A DNA stretch of 13,274 nt from Rubrobacteraceae bacterium (GTDB lineage: Bacteria; Actinomycetota; Rubrobacteria; Rubrobacterales; Rubrobacteraceae): NCBI GenBank assembly GCA_030447045.1, contig JAUJMB010000034.1, positions 1 to 13,274 of the forward strand, read 5' to 3'. This document shows positions 6,654 to 13,274 of this stretch, one piece after another. The notes under the pieces were generated by a model that saw only the letters and a list, made by a program, of their open reading frames with translations, was not told the DNA's origin and did not search any database. Made by a program: the position numbers and the translations under genes. Positions within the stretch are counted from its first letter, which is position 1, and each line of letters starts with the position of its first letter.

Positions 6654-6658
6654 CCTCC
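6654..6658 (-). promoter_or_regulatory. Ribosome binding site that decides the stress-protein start
   Basis: GGAGG on the minus strand, 7 bases before ATG at 6646, supports the 292-residue form. A start 30 bases further upstream would add ten non-conserved residues. Confidence 0.7.
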
Positions 6659-6680
6659 CTCTGGAAGTTGGACCATTCTC

Positions 6681-6788
6681 TCACGGACGAACTGGCTCCC
6701 CCCCGCGCGCGATCGCCTCGAGCCCCGCGACCGCGTAGAAGAGCAGGTCGGCCCGCCGCGGTGCGATGCCGCTGCCGTAATCAGGCAT
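6681..6788 (-). CDS. Possible 35-residue small protein between exporter and stress protein
   Basis: An ATG at 6788 overlaps the TGA of the MFS exporter by 8 bases and opens a 35-codon frame. It contains a helix-like stretch (RRADLLFYAVAGLEAIARGG, 11-30) and ends 34 bases before the stress-protein start. Only weak ribosome-binding sequence (AAGGGCAAGG) precedes it. I do not recognise the product. It could be a translationally coupled small protein, the stub of a deleted gene, or chance coding in GC-rich spacer. Nothing else was seen in the 6647-6780 spacer. Confidence 0.2.
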   Translation of the reverse strand: MPDYGSGIAPRRADLLFYAVAGLEAIARGGEPVRP

Positions 6789-8247
6789 CCTTGCCCTTAC
6801 CGGTACTCTGCTTGAGGCCCGAGGTCGAGACCAGGGCCACCACGGCCGCGGCCGTCAGGAGCAGGAAGGCGTCCGAGAAGGGGGCCGAACTCGCGGCGAA
6901 CAGGGGGTTCAGCGCCCCCGGGCCTGCCCCCTGGCGCATGGCCAGGAACGTCGCCCCGACCGCCGGCCCGAAGCCGCCGCCCAGAAAGAAGAGCATCTGG
7001 TAGATGCCCAGGCCTACCCCGCTCTCCTCGCGCGACAGCGAGGCCGCCGCCGCGTTCGCGGTCGGGGAGTTGACGATCGCGAAGCCCAGGCTCTGGCCCA
7101 GGATGCCGATGGCGACCGCCACGGAAGACGCCCCGGCGGCGAAGGCCGAGAGGGAGAACATGGAGAGGGTGAATACGACGAGCCCGATCCGCACCAGCGC
7201 CCTCGGGCCGAACCGGTCGGAGAGCCTCCCCGCGACCGGGGAGAGGACCGCCACCACGACCGCCCCCGGCGCCAGCACCAGCCCGATCCCGGTCGCCGAG
7301 AGCCCGTTGACCTCCGAGAGCAACAGCGGGACCAGCACGTAGCTCCCCACGTTGGCGAACATCATGAAGAACCCGGTCACCGCCGCGGCCAGAAACGCCC
7401 TGTTGCGGAAGAGGTGCGGCGTGACGAACGGGTCGGGGGCCGTCCGGATGCGCCGGGCGAAGAACGCGGCCAGGAGGCCGGCCGCGAGGAAGCTGCCCCA
7501 GGAGATCGGGGACGAGAACCCCACGACCTGCCCCTGCGTCACCCCGAAGAGCGCGAGCCCCGCCGAGAGCGCCAGCGAGATCCCGCCCGGCACGTCGAAG
7601 TGCCGCACGGCCTCCAGGAAGCCCGCGGGTTTTCTCGGCCCGCCGTCCGCTACACCCGGCAGGGCGCGGAGGGCGCCGGGGATGAGGAGCGCCGCCAGAA
7701 GGGCCGTCAGAAAGAAGAGGGCGTGCCAGCCCGCGATCCCGGTGACCACGCCGCCGAGCACGGGGCCTATGGCGGCCCCGGCGCCCACGCTCGAAGAGAG
7801 CAGGCCGAGCGCCGTGCCGCGGCTGCCCCCGGGGAGCGCCTTGGCGACCGCGGCGAAGCCTAAAGCCGGTATCGCCGAAGCCCCCGCCGCCTGCAGGATG
7901 CGCCCGGCGACCAGCAGCGGCAGGCTCGGCGCCAGCGCGCACGCGAGCGAGCCCGCCGCCAGGAGGAGGAGGCCGAGCGCGAAGGCGCTCCTGAGGCTGT
8001 ACTGATCCGCCACGCGACCGTAGAGCGGGATGCCGACGGCGAAAACGAGCAGGTACCCCGTGATGACCCAACCCGCCTGGCCCTGCGTCGCCCCGTAGTC
8101 CTGCCGGATATCAGGGACGACGACGTTGACGAAGGTCTGGTTGAGGACGGAGACCAGGATGGCCGTCACCACGACGATGAGGAGCAGACGGGTGTTCCTC
8201 TGGCCCGTCCGCTCCTCCGCCGTCTGCGTCCCCTCGGCCGGACTCAA
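6781..8247 (-). CDS. MFS drug exporter, DHA2-like with TetA(K/L)-style TM1
   Basis: The 488-residue membrane protein has about 14 predicted helices. TM1 reads LNQTFVNVVVPDI (35-47). The acidic residue typical of EmrB/QacA proteins (LDxT) is replaced by Asn, as in the TetA(K)/TetA(L) branch. A motif-A-like loop GIPLYGRVADQYSLR (72-86) and the motif C region AAIGPVLGG are present, so a proton-driven exporter is likely. The start is TTG, overlapping the TGA of the FMN reductase (TTGA), with no strong ribosome binding site, implying translational coupling. By position it is the efflux arm of the MarR-controlled unit. The substrate is unknown. It differs clearly from the other DHA2 exporter in this window, so the two are not recent duplicates. 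Confidence 0.92.
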   Translation of the reverse strand: MSPAEGTQTAEERTGQRNTRLLLIVVVTAILVSVLNQTFVNVVVPDIRQDYGATQGQAGWVITGYLLVFAVGIPLYGRVADQYSLRSAFALGLLLLAAGSLACALAPSLPLLVAGRILQAAGASAIPALGFAAVAKALPGGSRGTALGLLSSSVGAGAAIGPVLGGVVTGIAGWHALFFLTALLAALLIPGALRALPGVADGGPRKPAGFLEAVRHFDVPGGISLALSAGLALFGVTQGQVVGFSSPISWGSFLAAGLLAAFFARRIRTAPDPFVTPHLFRNRAFLAAAVTGFFMMFANVGSYVLVPLLLSEVNGLSATGIGLVLAPGAVVVAVLSPVAGRLSDRFGPRALVRIGLVVFTLSMFSLSAFAAGASSVAVAIGILGQSLGFAIVNSPTANAAAASLSREESGVGLGIYQMLFFLGGGFGPAVGATFLAMRQGAGPGALNPLFAASSAPFSDAFLLLTAAAVVALVSTSGLKQSTGKGKDA

Positions 8248-8861
8248 CCCACGACCCCGGCGACGGGCGCCCGCTCGTCCCTTGCGGCGAGCCCGCCGGC
8301 GAGGTCGACCACCAGCCCTCCCAGGGCCTCCAGACGCCGGCCGTACAGCTCGTCCGTGATCTCGCCCGAGCCGTCGGCCCGCTGCCAGGCCTTCGGTATC
8401 GAGACCGTGAGCGGCGCCACCACCCCGCGCAAAGCGTGTACCACGTGGACGAGCGCCCCGGTCGTGTTTGCCCCGGCCTGCTCGCCGCCCGCGGTCGAGA
8501 TCAGGCCGACCACCTTCCCGTCAAAATACGGATGCTCCCCGCCCGAGAGGAACTGCGCGAAGTCCAGCGCGTTCTTCGTCACCCCCGCGAGCGTCCCGTG
8601 GTAGGCCGCGGTGCTGATCAAAAGACCGTCGGCCCCGCTCAATGCCTCCACGAGCCTCTGGGCGCCGGGCCCGTACTCCTCGAGCGTCCTGCCAGGCTCG
8701 TACATCGGCAGGCCCAACTCCCGCAGGTCGAGCAGCTCCGTCTCGGCCCCGGCCTCCCCGGACGCCGCGAGCGCCCGCCTCAGCGCCCCGAGGCTCGCGG
8801 AGCCCTCCCTGAGCGTCCCGCCGACGCCTACCACTCTTATACGTCTCTCTCCCGATGCCAT
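8244..8861 (-). CDS. NADPH-dependent FMN reductase family flavoprotein
   Basis: The 205-residue flavodoxin-like protein belongs to the NADPH-dependent FMN/quinone/azo reductase family. Visible are the phosphate-binding loop after strand 1 (GVGGTLREGSASLGAL, 12-27), the flavin loop STAAYHGTLAGVTKNALDF (83-101), and GKVVGLISTAGG (115-126). Members reduce free flavin, quinones, azo dyes or chromate with NAD(P)H through bound FMN. ATG at 8861 is preceded by GAGGGG 6 bases upstream. It follows the MarR regulator gene by 34 bases and overlaps the exporter by 4 bases. In this context two-electron quinone or electrophile reduction is the natural suggestion; supply of reduced flavin to a partner enzyme is the alternative. 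Confidence 0.9.
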   Translation of the reverse strand: MASGERRIRVVGVGGTLREGSASLGALRRALAASGEAGAETELLDLRELGLPMYEPGRTLEEYGPGAQRLVEALSGADGLLISTAAYHGTLAGVTKNALDFAQFLSGGEHPYFDGKVVGLISTAGGEQAGANTTGALVHVVHALRGVVAPLTVSIPKAWQRADGSGEITDELYGRRLEALGGLVVDLAGGLAARDERAPVAGVVG

Positions 8862-8895
8862 GCTCGTCCCCTCGCAGATAGGATTCCTCGATCGA

Positions 8896-9354
8896 CTAGC
8901 TTCTGTTCGCCTCTGGCCCGGCCCGCATCTTCGTCAGCAGCCTGGCGAGCTCCCGCCGCTCGGACGGGTCCAGCCCGGCCAGGGTCTTCTCCTCTGCCCG
9001 CTCGAAGCACCGGGACACGGGGCCTTCGAGGGCGCGTCCCTCCGGGGTCAGGTGCGCCCGGAAGCTGCGGGCGTCGGCGGGGTCGGGGCGCCGCTCGACG
9101 AGGCCGAAGTTCTCCAGGCGCCGCAGCATCTTCGTGACGGTTGGGGGCTCCACGCCCAACCTGCAGGCGAGCTCGCCACCGCGCAGCCCGTCGGCCTGCC
9201 AGAGCTCGATCAGGACCATCTCCTGCCCGACGTGCAGCCCGAACTCGGCCAGCATCCCCCCGACGTTCCCCCTGTGGGCCCTGCACACCTTCGCCAGCGC
9301 GTACCCTGTCATCCCCTTTACCGGATGGAGCGCCTCGGCCCCGCTCTCCGTCAT
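8896..9354 (-). CDS. MarR-family transcriptional regulator
   Basis: The 152-residue protein has the MarR winged-helix layout: an N-terminal dimerisation helix, then ELACRLGVEPPTVTKMLRRL (61-80) as the helix-turn-helix. The wing is VERRPDPADARSFRAHLT (86-103), and C-terminal dimer helices follow. It has three cysteines (C24, C64, C116); C24 in the N-terminal helix could be a thiol sensor, as in some quinone-responsive MarR proteins, but that is inference. The start is ATG at 9354, overlapping the PPOX stop (ATGA). Longer readings would run through the PPOX gene in another frame. It is the third gene behind a promoter overlapped by a MarR/SlyA-like palindrome, so autorepression released by a small ligand or electrophile is the expected regulation. 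Confidence 0.92.
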   Translation of the reverse strand: MTESGAEALHPVKGMTGYALAKVCRAHRGNVGGMLAEFGLHVGQEMVLIELWQADGLRGGELACRLGVEPPTVTKMLRRLENFGLVERRPDPADARSFRAHLTPEGRALEGPVSRCFERAEEKTLAGLDPSERRELARLLTKMRAGPEANRS

Positions 9355-9722
9355 CGGGCGACGGATCTGGCGTTCGGACCACGAGCGTCCGGGTCGATGC
9401 CCCAGCCGATGATGCGCTCGGGGAAGATCCGGATCAACTCGCCCCCGAGAGCCTCGGCCCTGCCGCGGATCTCCACGCCCCGCGCCCGCCAAGGCGGCAG
9501 CACGTCATCCACCACGAACGCGACCCTACCCGTCTGGGCTACGTCCCTGAACTTCTTGGTCCGGCCCATATCCCGCCCCCCGATCTCCAAGACGCCAAGC
9601 TCCGGGTTGAGGCGAAACCCGACTGGCACCACGTGCGGCCTGCCCGAAGCGCTCACCGTGGCCAACCGTCCCAGGCGCTGGTCCCTGAGGTACTCGACCT
9701 CCCTCTCCGTGAAACCGCCCAT
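9351..9722 (-). CDS. PPOX-class F420-dependent oxidoreductase-like flavoprotein
   Basis: The 123-residue split-barrel protein belongs to the pyridoxamine-5'-phosphate-oxidase-like superfamily. Motifs: RLGRLATVSASGRPHVVPVG (16-35), KKFRDVAQTGRVAFVVDDV (56-74), RGVEIRGRAE (81-90) and FPERIIGWGID (100-110). The last is characteristic of the small actinobacterial F420-dependent subgroup, where it ends the protein close to this length. Members use reduced F420 (some use FMN) to reduce quinones, nitroaromatics or biliverdin-type substrates. ATG at 9722 shares one base with the stop of the DUF5519 gene (TAATG), and its own stop overlaps the MarR start, so the three are co-translated. F420 rather than FMN use is an inference from family resemblance. 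Confidence 0.9.
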   Translation of the reverse strand: MGGFTEREVEYLRDQRLGRLATVSASGRPHVVPVGFRLNPELGVLEIGGRDMGRTKKFRDVAQTGRVAFVVDDVLPPWRARGVEIRGRAEALGGELIRIFPERIIGWGIDPDARGPNARSVAR

Positions 9723-10042
9723 TACCGCCCCCTCCGCGCCGTCAACCGCTCGTAGTTCCTCCTGAAAAGCTCGATGGCCCCGGCCACGTCCTCGTCACCC
9801 CGGATCGGGTAGCTCACCCATCCCGTCCGGGGCAGGACGTGGTGCGCCCGGGCCTTGCCCGAAGCCACCAACTCCTCCCGCACCTTTACGGGGAAGGGCA
9901 GGTCCGCCAACCGGTCGCCGTGCAGGTGCCCGATCTCGTGCCCGTTCACCCGAAACTCTCTCCCCCCGAACCGGTGCGCCCTCTCCTCGACCCCCGGCCA
10001 TCCCGCCACCTCGCGCCCGATCACTTCGCCCGCCTCGCCCAT
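9722..10042 (-). CDS. DUF5519 (luciferase-like annotated) family protein
   Basis: The 106-residue cytoplasmic protein matches the DUF5519 pattern: GVEERAHRFGGREFRVNGHE (17-36) leading into GHLHG (38-42), then DLPFPVKVREEL (47-58), ARAHHVLPRTGWVSYPI (64-80) and FRRNYER (93-99). Databases often call this group 'luciferase family', but I know of no demonstrated reaction. The conserved His and Arg suggest ligand binding. ATG at 10042 is chosen because GGGAGG lies 5 bases upstream and the promoter/operator lies just before it. A longer frame to 10126 would read through the promoter and is rejected. It is the first gene of the MarR unit, sharing one base with the PPOX start. Confidence 0.88.
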   Translation of the reverse strand: MGEAGEVIGREVAGWPGVEERAHRFGGREFRVNGHEIGHLHGDRLADLPFPVKVREELVASGKARAHHVLPRTGWVSYPIRGDEDVAGAIELFRRNYERLTARRGR

Positions 10043-10047
10043 CTCCG

Positions 10048-10053
10048 CCTCCC
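10048..10053 (-). promoter_or_regulatory. Ribosome binding site that decides the DUF5519 start
   Basis: GGGAGG on the minus strand, 5 bases before ATG at 10042, downstream of the operator palindrome. It supports the 106-residue form. Confidence 0.7.
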
Positions 10054-10068
10054 GCCTGCCGACATTTG

Positions 10069-10080
10069 TTAGCCGGCTAA
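10069..10080. promoter_or_regulatory. Perfect 12-bp palindrome, SlyA/MarR-type operator
   Basis: TTAGCCGGCTAA is a perfect palindrome in an otherwise AT-richer pocket. It differs from the SlyA consensus TTAGCAAGCTAA only at the two central bases. It lies immediately downstream of the -10 box, over the expected transcription start, where a bound repressor would block initiation. The MarR regulator encoded third in the same unit is the obvious ligand, giving negative autoregulation. Its identity as an operator is inferred from sequence and position. Confidence 0.65.
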
Positions 10081-10085
10081 ATAAA

Positions 10086-10113
10086 AGGGTACTACCGGTT
10101 GTCTGGCTGTCAA
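10086..10113 (-). promoter_or_regulatory. Promoter of the DUF5519-PPOX-MarR-FMN reductase-MFS unit
   Basis: On the minus strand the -35 box TTGACA (10113-10108) is perfect. After 16 bases follows TACCCT (10091-10086), a TAnnnT -10 box typical of actinobacterial sigma-A promoters. The start would fall near 10079, inside the palindrome. Confidence 0.65.
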
Positions 10114-10183
10114 GATCCGGCCGCACCGTTCCGCCAACCTGGGAGGATTATCCGGCCCGGCGGGGGTCGCGCCGACGGGCAAA

Positions 10184-10220
10184 GGTACGGTTTTGGGCCT
10201 GTACGGAGGTACGGGTTTGG
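10184..10220. repeat. Short imperfect direct repeat
   Basis: GGTACGGTTTTGG (10184-10196) recurs as GGTACGGGTTTGG (10208-10220), one mismatch, 24-base period. It lies in the 127-base gap between the permease stop (10241) and the MarR-unit promoter. No function is evident, and I see no convincing terminator in this gap. Confidence 0.35.
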
Positions 10221-10240
10221 TGCCGGGCCTCTCTGTCCCT

Positions 10241-11173
10241 TCAGCCCAGGACGAGCAGGAGCGTCGAGACCGTCGCCATGGAGACGGCGGTGGAGATAAG
10301 GACGGCGCCCGAGGCGCGGGTGACGTAGACGTCGTACTGGCGGGCGACGATAAAGACCTGGGCGGCGACGGGGAGCGAGGCGCCGAGGAGGGCGGCCGAG
10401 GTCCAGAGGGGGTTTACGTCGAAGATCACGGCCGCGGTCAGCAGGAGGGCGGCGGGGTGGACGAAGAGCTTGAGGGCGGTCATGTAGCCGATCTCGGCCG
10501 CGCCCCCGGCGACCGAGCGGCTGACGAGCGTCGCGCCGAGGGCGAAGAGGGCGCAGGGGCCGGCCGCCGCGCCGAGCAGGTCCAGAAAGTTGTTCACGGG
10601 CGTCGGGGGCGTAAAGCCGACGGCGGAGGCGGCGAGGCCGGCGAAGATCGAGACTATAAGCGGGTTCCGGACCAGGTTCGGGAAGGTGGCGAGGGCGGTG
10701 CGCATGGGGCTCTCGCCCTGTCCCTTCTCCGATTCTATTAACAGGATGCCCAGAGGAATGAGCAGCACGCCGTCAAGCGTGAGGCCGACGACGAGGGGGA
10801 CCGCCGCCTCGCGGCCGAAGACCGCGATCGCCAGCGGGAGGCCCATGTAGCCCGTGTTCGGGAGGACGGCGGCGAGGCCCTGTATTGCCGCCTCCCCGCG
10901 CCCGACGTCGAAGAGCAGCCGCCCTCCCGCGACCGCGAGGCCGAAGACGGCGAGGCTCGCCAGCACGTACGCCCCGATAAACGGCACGTTCAGCACCTCG
11001 GCGATGGGGGAGGAGGACATCAGGGAGAACAGGAGGGCCGGTAGGGCGAAAAAGAAGACGAAAGTGTTCACGCCGGCGGTGGCCGTGGCGGTCAGGAGGT
11101 CCAGGCGGCCGGCGGCGTAGCCGCAGAGGATCAGGGCGAAGAACGGCAGCGCGTTGTTGAGGATGGATTGCAA
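10241..11173 (-). CDS. AEC-family (auxin efflux carrier) permease
   Basis: The 310-residue integral membrane protein has about ten hydrophobic helices in two halves, the usual AEC size. Typical elements are the N-terminal LPFFALILCGYAAGRLDLL (9-27), FFALPALLF (41-49), the cross-over motif LPNTGYMGLPLAIAVFG (104-120) and LGASLPVAAQVFI near the C-terminus. Bacterial members export or import malate, malonate and other organic acids; the name from plants says nothing about substrate here. The frame opens with TTG at 11173 directly after a TAA, so no earlier start exists. No good ribosome binding site precedes it, so initiation may be weak or leaderless. It lies 95 bases downstream of the tandem small membrane proteins on the same strand. 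Confidence 0.9.
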   Translation of the reverse strand: MQSILNNALPFFALILCGYAAGRLDLLTATATAGVNTFVFFFALPALLFSLMSSSPIAEVLNVPFIGAYVLASLAVFGLAVAGGRLLFDVGRGEAAIQGLAAVLPNTGYMGLPLAIAVFGREAAVPLVVGLTLDGVLLIPLGILLIESEKGQGESPMRTALATFPNLVRNPLIVSIFAGLAASAVGFTPPTPVNNFLDLLGAAAGPCALFALGATLVSRSVAGGAAEIGYMTALKLFVHPAALLLTAAVIFDVNPLWTSAALLGASLPVAAQVFIVARQYDVYVTRASGAVLISTAVSMATVSTLLLVLG

Positions 11174-11268
11174 TTAGGCGGTCAGCTTTCGGCCTTGGGG
11201 GCGCGCGGAAGGGTAGCGGGTCAACGGGAGGTACGCTAACAGACCGCGGCGGTGATCGCTCGGGGGCG

Positions 11269-11526
11269 TCAGCGGCGCGCGGCGCGGCGTGGGGTGTCCC
11301 CGCGCAGGATCTTGACCACGGACCGGAGGCTGACGAGCGCCCAGACGCCTTCGAGCAGGACGAAGCCGAGCTGGACCTCCACGACGGCGACCACGGTCAG
11401 TATCGCGGACCCGACCAGGTTGGCGAGCTGGTAGGGGAGGTTCTCCAGCCCGACCTTGCCGAGCTGGTTCGCGGCAAAGGCCAGGAGTACGGCGAGCGCC
11501 CCGACGACGGATACCGCCTGCAGCAA
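11269..11526 (-). CDS. Small membrane protein, CBU_0592-like (copy 2 of tandem pair)
   Basis: The 85-residue product has three hydrophobic segments (about 3-19, 33-49, 51-67) and a basic tail (RRAARR). The motif LQAVSVVGALAVLLAFAA followed by LANLVGSAILTVVAVV and GFVLLEGVWALVSL is the CBU_0592-like membrane domain, function unknown. TTG at 11526 is chosen over an earlier codon because it aligns exactly with the start of the upstream paralog (TTG-Leu-Gln-Ala-Val-Ser) and falls 8 bases after that gene's stop. Hand alignment gives about 49 identities over 78 positions with its neighbour. Divergence at the C-terminus suggests an old rather than recent duplication. Confidence 0.78.
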   Translation of the reverse strand: MLQAVSVVGALAVLLAFAANQLGKVGLENLPYQLANLVGSAILTVVAVVEVQLGFVLLEGVWALVSLRSVVKILRGDTPRRAARR

Positions 11527-11534
11527 GGGGGCCC

Positions 11535-11774
11535 CTACTCGGTCCTGCCGCGGATTATGGCGAACGCGCCCCACAGGCTGATGAGTGACCACGCCCCCTG
11601 GAGCAAGACGAACCCCACCTGCCCCTCCACGACGGCGACGGCCGTCAGGATCCCGGCCCCCGCAAAGTTCGCCAGCGCGTACGAGAGGCGCCCCGGGTCA
11701 ACCCAGCCGAACTGGTCGGCCGCGAACGCCCCGAGAACGGCGAGCGCCCCCACGATGGACACGGCCTGCAACAA
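11535..11774 (-). CDS. Small membrane protein, CBU_0592-like (copy 1 of tandem pair)
   Basis: The 79-residue product has three hydrophobic segments: LQAVSIVGALAVLGAFAA (2-19), LANFAGAGILTAVAVV (34-49) and GFVLLQGAWSLISLWGAFAI (53-72). This is the CBU_0592-like membrane domain, function unknown. The only plausible start is TTG at 11774; AGAGG about 13 bases upstream is a poor ribosome binding site. The related domain is often fused to, or found beside, transporters. Here the AEC permease lies just downstream of the pair, so a transport-accessory role is conceivable but unproven. Confidence 0.78.
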   Translation of the reverse strand: MLQAVSIVGALAVLGAFAADQFGWVDPGRLSYALANFAGAGILTAVAVVEGQVGFVLLQGAWSLISLWGAFAIIRGRTE

Positions 11775-11831
11775 AGCAGCCCGGGCCTCTACGCCGTGAC
11801 CCGTATGCGCTTGCGCTTTTCCACCGAAAGG

Positions 11832-11837
11832 AGTATA
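11832..11837 (-). promoter_or_regulatory. Possible -10 box for the tandem small membrane proteins
   Basis: TATACT on the minus strand, about 58 bases before the TTG at 11774, is one base from TATAAT. No recognisable -35 box lies 16-18 bases upstream, so this is tentative. Confidence 0.35.
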
Positions 11838-11863
11838 GCGTCGGGCCGGCAGAGGGGCGGTTC

Positions 11864-11892
11864 TTGACGCGGGAAGGCGGCTCCGCTACGCT
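11864..11892 (+). promoter_or_regulatory. Promoter of glpK
   Basis: TTGACG (11864-11869), 17-base spacer, TACGCT (11887-11892) is a good actinobacterial sigma-A-like promoter pointing at glpK. The start would be near 11899, leaving a leader of about 157 bases. It is back to back with the possible promoter of the small membrane genes. Confidence 0.6.
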
Positions 11893-11979
11893 CGCAATGG
11901 CAAAAGATAGGGAAGATGCATGATGGCGGAGAGGAGAAAGTCTAATTCGCGGTTGCGGCTGCCGTTTGGGAGACCGGAT

Positions 11980-11986
11980 AGGAGGT
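11980..11986 (+). promoter_or_regulatory. Orphan ribosome-binding sequence in the glpK leader
   Basis: AGGAGGT is a near-ideal Shine-Dalgarno sequence, but the only start after it is TTG at 11992, followed by GCG and a TAG stop. It may be left over from a deleted gene, or chance. The rest of the 11899-12055 leader shows no riboswitch I recognise. Confidence 0.3.
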
Positions 11987-12004
11987 GGAGGTTGGCGTAG
12001 TTGA

Positions 12005-13274
<1,270 letters not shown>

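Noticed and set aside
6797..8071. Minus-strand frame of 424 codons inside the second exporter
   Set aside because: Out-of-frame shadow rich in Arg, Gly and Pro; the exporter frame has clear family motifs.
9355..9492. Longer N-terminus for the MarR regulator
   Set aside because: It would overlap the PPOX gene by over 130 bases; the ATGA junction at 9354 is the natural start.
8611..9765. Plus-strand frame of 384 codons
   Set aside because: Runs antisense across three recognisable genes with no family signature.
10043..10126. Longer N-terminus for the DUF5519 protein
   Set aside because: It would read through the promoter and operator; a good ribosome binding site supports ATG at 10042.
11807..11820. 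GCGC-TT-GCGC followed by T4, terminator-like
   Set aside because: The loop would be two bases and no plus-strand gene ends just upstream.

Overview
The window is about two-thirds G+C and reads like a chromosomal segment of a high-GC actinobacterium. My best guess is Rubrobacter or a close relative. This rests on the protein styles (F420-type PPOX flavoprotein, DUF5519, bacterial UBP zinc finger, response-regulator remnant) and on heavy use of the codons ATA and AGG despite the high GC. That assignment is inference, not a database result. I see no rRNA, tRNA, CRISPR array, insertion sequence, phage gene or origin.

Layout, right to left on the minus strand (nearly everything is minus). (1) 12056-13274, plus strand: the first 406 codons of glycerol kinase glpK, cut by the window end, with a good sigma-A-like promoter about 160 bases upstream. 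(2) 11774-11269: two tandem paralogous small membrane proteins of the CBU_0592-like type. (3) 11173-10241: an AEC-family (auxin efflux carrier) permease. (4) 10113-6781: a tightly packed unit starting from a TTGACA/TACCCT promoter whose start region is covered by the perfect palindrome TTAGCCGGCTAA, a SlyA/MarR-like operator. Its genes are DUF5519, PPOX flavoprotein, MarR regulator, NADPH-FMN reductase and MFS exporter, mostly overlapping by 1-4 bases. A two-domain universal stress protein follows at 6646-5768. (5) 5435-3856: a ring-cleaving VOC dioxygenase overlapping an alpha/beta hydrolase, the same pairing of families as MhqO/MhqD in Bacillus quinone resistance. (6) 3463-1: a diadenylate-cyclase-like DAC-domain protein, DUF924, a 14-TM DHA2 exporter, a broken NTF2/SnoaL-like gene and a UBP-type zinc finger protein running off the window.

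A recurrent theme is gene decay. I find three remnants: an NTF2-like gene with one internal stop and one frameshift (653-263), a truncated receiver domain just upstream of the DAC gene (3653-3466), and the first ~56 residues of a CaCA-type cation exchanger on the plus strand (5576-5743) running into the 3' end of the stress-protein gene.

Working model (inference): units 4 and 5 together look like a MarR-controlled response to quinones or other electrophilic/aromatic compounds: a regulator, flavin enzymes to reduce them, a pump to export them, a dioxygenase and hydrolase to break them down, and a stress protein. I do not see an unmistakably new multi-gene machine. The least ordinary items are the operator/promoter layout of unit 4, the lone DAC protein with non-canonical motif residues, and the density of pseudogenes.
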